From: an uncultured Tolumonas sp.
Lineage (GTDB): Bacteria > Pseudomonadota > Gammaproteobacteria > Enterobacterales > Aeromonadaceae
Length of the DNA: 64,000 nt
Assembly (NCBI RefSeq): GCF_963556105.2
Contig: NZ_OY829948.1
Location: 310,001 to 374,000 of the forward strand
Direction: 5' to 3'
A program made the translations under genes and the position numbers. How positions within the stretch are numbered: the first letter of the stretch is position 1; the number at the start of each line of letters is the position of its first letter. Below, piece after piece: positions 58,113 through 64,000 of this stretch. The notes beneath the pieces are model-generated. The model searched no databases and had not been told where the DNA came from. It saw nothing but the letters and a program-made list of their open reading frames with translations.

Positions 58113-59693
58113 ATGAAAGAACAAAGTATCTATCAAAAACAGTGGCTATCGTTGGCCATCATTTTGCTGCTAGCCATCGCCATCAATACTGCCGTTATTT
58201 ACTATTCATTTGCTGATTATGCAGGTAGCAGCCTAATACTGATATCTAACGGATTATTGATACTGTCGTTATTAACCCTGCTTTGGGTCAACCAATCGTT
58301 ATTGAAAAAAGCGGAATCAAAAACAGCATCGTTACTCCTTGAAAATCAACCTTCATCTAAGATTTTCCCGCTTCTTTCTTCTGTTATTCAGCGCCAGCAT
58401 GATGCTCTGCAGCAAGATATCAACAAAATAAAGAGCCTCAATTCAGAACTGGAACATAGGGCTTTGCAAGATAATTTGACCAGCCTTCAAAATCGCAGTG
58501 CGTTCCGCAAGCATTTAACTGAGTTTTTGCAGCAGAAAAATCAATCTGAGCAAGCATGTTTGTGCCTTATTCGTTCAACCGAATTAACCAGCATTAACCA
58601 CCAACGAGGTCGTGTAGCCGGAGATCAATACCTGCAGGCTATAGCTGAAATTGTGCAATATGTTGGGCATCGCTTTTCTACTGAATATGTTTATCGTTTA
58701 TCCAGTAGCGACTATGCCATTTTAATCAAAAATATAACGCTATCGATTGCACCAATTTTAGGCAAAGAACTTAAACAATTATTTGATAATTTCCAGCTAC
58801 AAATGTCGATGGATAGTGCCGCATATACTGGCATTACCTTCCTCCGGCCAGGACAATTACCTGAGCAAGCATTATCCAGAGCGGATTTAGCATTAGCAAA
58901 AGCTCAAACTAGTGTAGTTAATGGCTGGTATGTACAAGAACTTGATGCAGATGATGCATTTCAAGGGGAAAGTCATTGGCGGCAAGCGATCCAATTTATA
59001 ATTGAGTCGAGAAATGTCACTTTCAACGGTCAGGCTATTCAGCCATTAAATATGGCTGTAAACAATTATATTCAAATTATTCCGCGGTTTATTGGCCAAA
59101 AACAGCAAACTCTACCAACTGAAACAGTTTATGCCATGGCTATGCGACATGGCATCATGAGCAAATTAGAAGAGTTGGTTGTAGAGAATATGCTTCAGCA
59201 GCATAAACTCCATTCTGAGAATATAGCCCGCTGGGGTTTGAATCTCAGCGTAAATGCATTATTCAACTCATCATTCATGATCTGGTTAGAACGCATTTTA
59301 TTACGAGAACAAGAAATAGCACCCAATCTGGTGTTTGAAATTGATGAGGAAATACTTGATTGTCATCTTGCCGCCAGTATTCGTATGTTTGAAATGTTGC
59401 GCAGAGTCGGCAGTCGTTCCTGTATATCTAAATTCGGTCGAGGAATGGGGTCGTTTCGCCTGTATCGTGAGTTACGCCCCGATTATATCAAACTAGATTC
59501 AGCACTAATTGATACCATCGAACGTGATAGTGCAAGCCAGCAATTTATACGCATGATCGTTGAAATTTCACATCGCATGGGCTGTGTCGTGATTGCAGAG
59601 GGTGTTGAAAACATGTCTCAACGAGAAACGCTGGAGCGTATGTACATCGATGGTATTCAAGGACAATTAGTCTCTAAGATAATACAACTGTAG
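58113..59693 (+). CDS. Membrane protein with degenerate GGDEF and EAL domains
   Basis: A 526-residue protein. I start at ATG 58113 because GAGGAG (58101-58106) sits 6 nt upstream; longer in-frame starts have no Shine-Dalgarno. Two membrane segments (about 10-34 and 40-62) are followed by a coiled linker and a GGDEF-like domain (about 115-270) whose signature is SSSDYA. The EAL-like domain (about 290-525) has lost the metal ligands: Q replaces the EAL Glu, and SKFGRG replaces DDFGTG, while NLS, FEIDEE, IKLD, AEGVE and GIQGQ remain. Both enzymatic activities are therefore unlikely. The domain pattern resembles CsrD, but orthology is not shown. Confidence 0.88.
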   Translation: MKEQSIYQKQWLSLAIILLLAIAINTAVIYYSFADYAGSSLILISNGLLILSLLTLLWVNQSLLKKAESKTASLLLENQPSSKIFPLLSSVIQRQHDALQQDINKIKSLNSELEHRALQDNLTSLQNRSAFRKHLTEFLQQKNQSEQACLCLIRSTELTSINHQRGRVAGDQYLQAIAEIVQYVGHRFSTEYVYRLSSSDYAILIKNITLSIAPILGKELKQLFDNFQLQMSMDSAAYTGITFLRPGQLPEQALSRADLALAKAQTSVVNGWYVQELDADDAFQGESHWRQAIQFIIESRNVTFNGQAIQPLNMAVNNYIQIIPRFIGQKQQTLPTETVYAMAMRHGIMSKLEELVVENMLQQHKLHSENIARWGLNLSVNALFNSSFMIWLERILLREQEIAPNLVFEIDEEILDCHLAASIRMFEMLRRVGSRSCISKFGRGMGSFRLYRELRPDYIKLDSALIDTIERDSASQQFIRMIVEISHRMGCVVIAEGVENMSQRETLERMYIDGIQGQLVSKIIQL

Positions 59694-59746
59694 CGACTCT
59701 TTATGAAACTCTCTGTATTTTCAGTAAATTGTTTTAAAAGGCATTG

Positions 59747-59774
59747 TTGCAATTTACAGAGAGTTTGATACTAT
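59747..59774 (+). promoter_or_regulatory. Promoter of the SRP RNA gene
   Basis: TTGCAA (59747-59752), a 16-bp spacer and TACTAT (59769-59774) would start transcription near 59781, giving a short leader before the mature RNA. Confidence 0.5.
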
Positions 59775-59792
59775 CAGCGGCGTTTCAGTGAT

Positions 59793-59905
59793 GGCGGCCT
59801 GGTGGGTCCTCTCGCATCGATAGTTCGTGAATTCGGTCAGGTCCGGAAGGAAGCAGCCGCAGCGGATGACTTGAGTGCCGAGATGTGGCTTATCAGGCCG
59901 CCGCC
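59793..59905 (+). ncRNA. ffs: 4.5S RNA, signal recognition particle RNA (small bacterial type)
   Basis: The RNA core that pairs with Ffh to target membrane proteins. The universally conserved apical domain is present around GGTCAGGTCCGGAAGGAAGC (59837-59856), followed by AGCCGCAGCGGATGAC. The ends pair as GGCGGCCTG with CAGGCCGCC, giving the single long hairpin of about 113 nt typical of gammaproteobacteria. A T-run follows. It converges with fadR, whose stop is a few bases away. The mature ends are estimated from alignment by eye. Confidence 0.93.
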
Positions 59906-59911
59906 CTTTTA

Positions 59912-60625
59912 TCACCCTTCAAGTACCGCTGAATCCCCTAAATTCTTTCTCAACTCTAGCCAAATTTTGGCTGATTCAGAGCCATATTGACGAACAACAC
60001 TTCTCGCTGTTTCAAAAGCACCGTTTTCCGCCAATGTAGCTAACTGATCATAAAATTTCATCGCTAACAGACGCGCGGCAGCATCGGTAAAGTAATAACG
60101 CCCGACGCGACGATAAAGACTCTTGAAGCCATTAAAGATCAACGCATAGATCGGGTTGCCGGACGCTAAAGCCAGTACATGGTAAAGCTGATAATCAAAA
60201 TCGATATAAGCTTCTGCGGAGTCATCTAGTTCAGTTCGAGTCGCCAGCACTGATAACACAGACGATGCATCACGTTTGAGTGCTGCATGAATGAAAATAA
60301 CGCTGATATTGGTGCGGGCAGAAAAGAGCTGTTCAACCAATTGAGGAAGTTTTTCCTGCTCTAGTTTCGCCAGAGTATCCAGAATACCTAAGCTGGATGT
60401 TTCCCAGAAATTATTCACTTTGGTTGGTTTGCCATGTTGAATCGTCAACCAGCCATCGCGCGCCAGCCGCTGTAAGACTTCACGTAACGTGGTTCTGGTT
60501 ACGCCAATCAATTCAGATAACTCTCGTTCCGCAGGCAAAATAGTGCCCGGCGCGTAACGATGATTCCAAATTGATTTGATGATGTACTCTTCAGCAAGCC
60601 CGGCAGGACTCTGAGCCTTAAACAC
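59912..60625 (-). CDS. fadR: Fatty acid metabolism regulator FadR
   Basis: GntR-family regulator that represses fad beta-oxidation genes and activates fab genes; acyl-CoA releases it from DNA. The 237 residues align with E. coli Fad[20 protein letters not shown], then the near-identical winged helix [33 protein letters not shown] (in parts) and the acyl-CoA-binding C-terminal domain with [13 protein letters not shown]. The start codon is GTG at 60625-60623. It converges with the SRP RNA gene. Confidence 0.96.
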   Translation of the reverse strand: MFKAQSPAGLAEEYIIKSIWNHRYAPGTILPAERELSELIGVTRTTLREVLQRLARDGWLTIQHGKPTKVNNFWETSSLGILDTLAKLEQEKLPQLVEQLFSARTNISVIFIHAALKRDASSVLSVLATRTELDDSAEAYIDFDYQLYHVLALASGNPIYALIFNGFKSLYRRVGRYYFTDAAARLLAMKFYDQLATLAENGAFETARSVVRQYGSESAKIWLELRKNLGDSAVLEG

Positions 60626-60752
60626 AGTGTGTGGCCTTATCTAGTGAACACTTGGAAATCATAGCAAAGGCAGCTAGTAGTGACTATGAAATCGGCCACT
60701 ATTTATTAATTAAATCAACGGGAGCTAATTTGGCAGCTCCCGTTTCTAGGTA

Positions 60753-61088
60753 TTATTCCGTCGCAGCTTGCTGTTTAGCGTGAGCGGCTTTTAATAAAGT
60801 CTGTAGCTCACCTTGTTGGAACATTTCCAGCATAATGTCACAACCACCAATCAACTCACCATCAACCCACAATTGTGGAAAAGTCGGCCAATTAGCATAT
60901 TTAGGCAACTCAGCACGGATATCTGGGTTTTGCAGAATATCGACATAGGCAAAAGGAACGCCACAAGCCATCAACGCTTGTGATGCCTGTGATGAGAAGC
61001 CACAGCTTGGCAACTTTGGTGAGCCCTTCATATACAACAGGATTGGGTTTTCTGCGATTTGTTGCTTGATCTTCTCAATAGTTTCCAT
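60753..61088 (-). CDS. grxD: Monothiol glutaredoxin Grx4
   Basis: A 111-residue CGFS glutaredoxin that carries [2Fe-2S] clusters, often with BolA. The N-terminal METIEKIKQQIAENPILLYMKG, the active site PSCGFSSQA, and TFPQLWVDGELIGGCDIMLEM match E. coli GrxD. It is divergent from sodB, also an iron-linked stress gene. Confidence 0.97.
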   Translation of the reverse strand: METIEKIKQQIAENPILLYMKGSPKLPSCGFSSQASQALMACGVPFAYVDILQNPDIRAELPKYANWPTFPQLWVDGELIGGCDIMLEMFQQGELQTLLKAAHAKQQAATE

Positions 61089-61262
61089 GATTGCCCCTCT
61101 TAACTGAAATCAAACTGATTTTACTCTATCACTACGGCTTAACAACGTTACCTTTTATGTGGTTATAGACTAGCTATGGTCAGACAATGCCACCATTTTT
61201 TAACTGACGTAAGTAAAATGTTAAATTTTTTACAACAATATGTAGTATATAAGAGTTAAAAT

Positions 61263-61276
61263 TTGCTATAAATCAA
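61263..61276 (+). promoter_or_regulatory. FNR-like site upstream of sodB
   Basis: TTGCTATAAATCAA matches the FNR consensus at 9 of 10 positions and overlaps a -10-like TATAAA (61267-61272), 55 bp before the sodB ATG. Such a position would repress under anaerobiosis. The region is AT-rich, so a chance match is possible. Confidence 0.4.
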
Positions 61277-61330
61277 TTTAGCAAGAAGGTCTGACCTATA
61301 GAGACCGTTAATCAAAGAGGAGAGTTTGCA

Positions 61331-61912
61331 ATGGCTTTTGAATTACCGGCACTGCCTTACGAAAAAAATGCTCTGGCACCACACATTTCTCAAGAAACAC
61401 TGGAATACCACTACGGTAAACACCATAACACTTATGTTGTTAACCTGAACAACCTGATCCCAGGTACTGAATTTGAAAACAAAACTCTGGAAGAGATCAT
61501 CAAGACCTCCAGCGGTGGTATTTTCAATAACGCAGCTCAAGTATGGAACCACACCTTCTATTGGCATTCATTGTCACCAAATGGCGGTGGCGAACCAACA
61601 GGCCCATTAGCTGATGCGATCAATGCTGCTTTTGGCTCGTTCGAAAAATTCAAAGAAGATTTCACTAAATCAGCAGTTACTAACTTCGGTTCTGGCTGGA
61701 CTTGGCTGGTGAAAAAAGCCGATGGTACTCTGGCTATCCAGAACACCTCAAATGCAGGTTGCCCAATCACTGATGGCGTAACGCCAGTCCTGACCGTAGA
61801 CGTATGGGAACATGCTTACTACATCGACTTCCGTAATCTGCGTCCAAAATATCTGGAAACCTTCTGGGCTCTGGCGAACTGGGATTTTGCTGCGAAAAAC
61901 TTCGCTGCATAA
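61331..61912 (+). CDS. sodB: Superoxide dismutase (Fe)
   Basis: Converts superoxide to hydrogen peroxide and oxygen in the cytoplasm. The 193 residues are typical of Fe[33 protein letters not shown] with the first metal His, [16 protein letters not shown], and the [11 protein letters not shown] Asp/His ligands. The GGGEPTG and AGCPITDG-type segments favour Fe over Mn. GAGGAGAG precedes the ATG. Strong terminator downstream. Confidence 0.97.
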   Translation: MAFELPALPYEKNALAPHISQETLEYHYGKHHNTYVVNLNNLIPGTEFENKTLEEIIKTSSGGIFNNAAQVWNHTFYWHSLSPNGGGEPTGPLADAINAAFGSFEKFKEDFTKSAVTNFGSGWTWLVKKADGTLAIQNTSNAGCPITDGVTPVLTVDVWEHAYYIDFRNLRPKYLETFWALANWDFAAKNFAA

Positions 61913-61929
61913 CACCATAACCAAGCAAT

Positions 61930-61959
61930 AAAAAAGGCTCTGTAAAAAGAGCCTTTTTT
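61930..61959. terminator. Terminator between sodB and sucD
   Basis: AAAAAAGGCTCT - GTAAAA - AGAGCCTTTTTT, a 12-bp perfect stem with A and T runs, acting for both convergent genes. Confidence 0.93.
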
Positions 61960-61979
61960 GTATTTACGAAAAACTGAAT

Positions 61980-62855
61980 TTATTTCCAGCCGGTCACTTC
62001 ACGTAAGCCGGCAGCAATATCGGCCAGTGAACGCACGGTTTTCACGCCCGCTTCTTCTAACGCCGCAAACTTCTCCGCCGCCGTGCCTTTACCACCGGCA
62101 ATGATGGCACCGGCATGCCCCATGCGTTTACCCGCTGGAGCAGTTACACCCGCGATGTAAGAGACCACTGGTTTGGTGACGTTGGCCTTGATGAATGCTG
62201 CCGCTTCTTCTTCTGCAGTACCACCGATTTCACCAATCATCACGATCGCTTCAGTCTGTGGATCATCTTGGAACAGCTTCAGAATATCGATGAAATTCGA
62301 ACCAGGGATCGGATCACCACCAATACCCACGCAAGTGGACTGACCAAAACCCGCATCGGTGGTCTGTTTCACTGCTTCATAGGTCAGCGTGCCAGAACGG
62401 GAGACGATACCCACTTTACCCGGCAGATGAATGTGCCCCGGCATAATGCCGATCTTGCATTCACCCGGAGTGATGACACCCGGACAGTTCGGGCCGATCA
62501 TCCGTACACCGGTCTCTTCCAGACGGCATTTCACCTGCAGCATATCCAGTGTTGGAATACCTTCGGTGATACAAACAATCAGTTCGATACCCGCATCAAT
62601 GGCTTCTAAAATCGCATCTTTGCAAAATGGTGCTGGTACATAAATCACCGATGCCGTCGCACCGGTTGCTTCCACCGCATCACGCACGGTGTTAAACACC
62701 GGCAAACCTAAATGCGTTGTGCCACCTTTACCCGGCGAAGTGCCACCCACCATTTGCGTGCCGTAGGCAATCGCTTGTTCAGAATGGAAGGTACCTTGTG
62801 AACCGGTAAAACCCTGGCAGATAACTTTAGTATCTTTGTTGATCAGAACGCTCAT
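61980..62855 (-). CDS. sucD: Succinyl-CoA synthetase alpha subunit
   Basis: Substrate-level phosphorylation step of the TCA cycle (succinyl-CoA + ADP + Pi to succinate + ATP). The 291 residues include the CoA-binding domain ([20 protein letters not shown] in part), [10 protein letters not shown], and the phospho-His loop [13 protein letters not shown]. Its start overlaps the sucC stop by 4 bp, so the two subunits are translationally coupled. Confidence 0.98.
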   Translation of the reverse strand: MSVLINKDTKVICQGFTGSQGTFHSEQAIAYGTQMVGGTSPGKGGTTHLGLPVFNTVRDAVEATGATASVIYVPAPFCKDAILEAIDAGIELIVCITEGIPTLDMLQVKCRLEETGVRMIGPNCPGVITPGECKIGIMPGHIHLPGKVGIVSRSGTLTYEAVKQTTDAGFGQSTCVGIGGDPIPGSNFIDILKLFQDDPQTEAIVMIGEIGGTAEEEAAAFIKANVTKPVVSYIAGVTAPAGKRMGHAGAIIAGGKGTAAEKFAALEEAGVKTVRSLADIAAGLREVTGWK

Positions 62856-64000
62856 GCCACGGCCTCCGCTGCTTTAACGACTTGTACCGCAGCATCGGTC
62901 AGACTGGTTGCTGCAATAATGTTTAATCCACTTTCTGCCAGTTTCTGCGAGCCCAGCTCAGCATTGTTACCTTCCAGACGCACGACGACCGGCACTTTCA
63001 CGCCGACTTCGGCCACGGCACCGATGATGCCTTCCGCGATCAGGTCACAACGTACGATACCACCGAAAATGTTAACGAGCACTGCTTTCACTTTGCTGTC
63101 AGACAGGATCAGTTTGAAGGCTTCTGTCACGCGCTCTTTGGTTGCACCACCACCCACATCGAGGAAGTTGGCTGGGAATCCACCGTGGTGTTTGATGATG
63201 TCCATGGTGCCCATCGCCAAGCCCGCGCCGTTGACCATACAGCCGATGCTGCCATCAAGGGCCACGTAGTTCAGCTCCCAACGGGCTGCTTCGACTTCAC
63301 GCGGATCGTCTTGTGACTCATCGTTCCACGCTTTCAGTTTTGGCTGACGATACAGTGCATTGCTGTCGATATTGATTTTGCCATCCAGACACAGTAGGTT
63401 GCCTTCCCCGGTGATCACCAATGGGTTGATTTCCAGCAAGGCCAGATCGCAGGCAACAAACATTTTACCTAGGCCTAAGAAGATCTTGGTGAACTGTTTC
63501 AGCTGTTCGGCATTTAAACCCAGTTTGAAACCCAGTTCACGCGCCTGATAGGCTTGCGGGCCAGTCAGCGGATCTAGTGTGGCTTTGTGAATGAGTTCAG
63601 GCGTGTTGTGAGCAACGGTTTCAATGTCCATGCCGCCTTCAGTGGAGGCCATAAACACTACGCGACGCGTGCTGCGGTCAACCACGGCACCCAAATACAG
63701 CTCTTTGGCGATATTACCGCAGGTTTCCACCAGAATGGTGTTGACTGGCTGACCACTGGCGTCAGTTTGGTAAGTCACCAGACGTTTGCCTAACCAATGC
63801 TCAGCAAACTCGCGCACATCCTGCTCGCTGGAGGCGACTTTCACGCCACCGGCTTTACCACGACCACCAGCATGAACCTGACACTTCACAACCCACTTAT
63901 CACCACCCAACTTTTTGGTGGCTGCAACAGCCTCATCAGCAGAAGAACAGGGAATGCCTGAAGGCACAGGCAGGCCGTAGTCAGCAAATAATTGCTTGGC
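62852..64000 (-). CDS. sucC: Succinyl-CoA synthetase beta subunit, 5' end cut by window
   Basis: ATP-grasp subunit of succinyl-CoA synthetase. The reading frame is open to the window edge and begins [17 protein letters not shown], so only about seven N-terminal residues (MNLHEYQ in E. coli) are missing. Motifs: [35 protein letters not shown], and the C-terminal CoA-ligase block with [15 protein letters not shown]. No internal ATG start is needed. Confidence 0.97.
   Translation of the reverse strand, partial: AKQLFADYGLPVPSGIPCSSADEAVAATKKLGGDKWVVKCQVHAGGRGKAGGVKVASSEQDVREFAEHWLGKRLVTYQTDASGQPVNTILVETCGNIAKELYLGAVVDRSTRRVVFMASTEGGMDIETVAHNTPELIHKATLDPLTGPQAYQARELGFKLGLNAEQLKQFTKIFLGLGKMFVACDLALLEINPLVITGEGNLLCLDGKINIDSNALYRQPKLKAWNDESQDDPREVEAARWELNYVALDGSIGCMVNGAGLAMGTMDIIKHHGGFPANFLDVGGGATKERVTEAFKLILSDSKVKAVLVNIFGGIVRCDLIAEGIIGAVAEVGVKVPVVVRLEGNNAELGSQKLAESGLNIIAATSLTDAAVQVVKAAEAVA

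Overview
The window is a stretch of gammaproteobacterial chromosome that is almost entirely coding, with about 55 genes on both strands. I see no tRNA or rRNA gene, CRISPR array, prophage or insertion sequence. Gene neighbourhoods match Escherichia coli blocks: guaBA/xseA, aroC-prmB/smrB/sixA, rne/rluC, yceD-rpmF-plsX-fabHDG-acpP-fabF-pabC-mltG-tmk-holB-tatD, fnr-uspE-ttcA, and apt-dnaX-ybaB-recR-htpG-adk-hemH. Moderate GC, a strongly codon-biased AdhE, a full FNR protein and FNR boxes point to a fermentative facultative anaerobe. Aeromonadales, perhaps Tolumonas or a relative, is my best guess; this is inference, not proof. The window opens inside guaA (its 3' part is missing) and closes inside sucC (about seven N-terminal codons are missing).

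Layout. 0-5 kb: guaA and guaB, divergent xseA, thioesterase yciA, and a MarC-family membrane protein. 5.2-8.3 kb: adhE behind a perfect FNR box and -10 element with class II spacing. 8.3-13.4 kb: an nfsA-like nitroreductase, then the most accessory-looking block: a FIST-GGDEF-EAL protein, a CheY-like receiver fused to a CheC-like domain, and a small PAS protein. 13.5-20.7 kb: a TerC-family protein, aroC, prmB, smrB, a ytfK homologue, sixA and a large M16 peptidase. 20.8-31.1 kb: a long minus-strand run covering replication clamp loading (holB), dTMP kinase, peptidoglycan terminase (mltG), folate (pabC), fatty-acid synthesis, L32 and YceD. 31.2-39.6 kb: maf, a HAD phosphatase, rluC, RNase E with its autoregulatory leader, fnr with an FNR box in its own promoter, uspE and ttcA. 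39.7-46.2 kb: Bax-like glucosaminidase, LpxM, adenine deaminase, asnB, LrgA/LrgB and a DUF4250 protein. 46.3-54.2 kb: hemH, adk, htpG behind a sigma-32 promoter, recR, ybaB, dnaX and apt. 54.4-64 kb: a porin, a DUF2057 protein, glgC, a degenerate GGDEF/EAL membrane protein, the 4.5S SRP RNA, fadR, grxD, sodB, sucD and sucC.

Themes. Oxygen and redox control (FNR, adhE, sodB), fatty acids (the fab cluster and FadR) and c-di-GMP-type signalling (two GGDEF/EAL proteins, both with degenerate GGDEF motifs) recur. The observations I rate most worth follow-up are the FIST/CheC/PAS signalling cluster, a 130-bp palindromic repeat that supplies the last 17 residues and stop codon of DnaX, and the FNR wiring.
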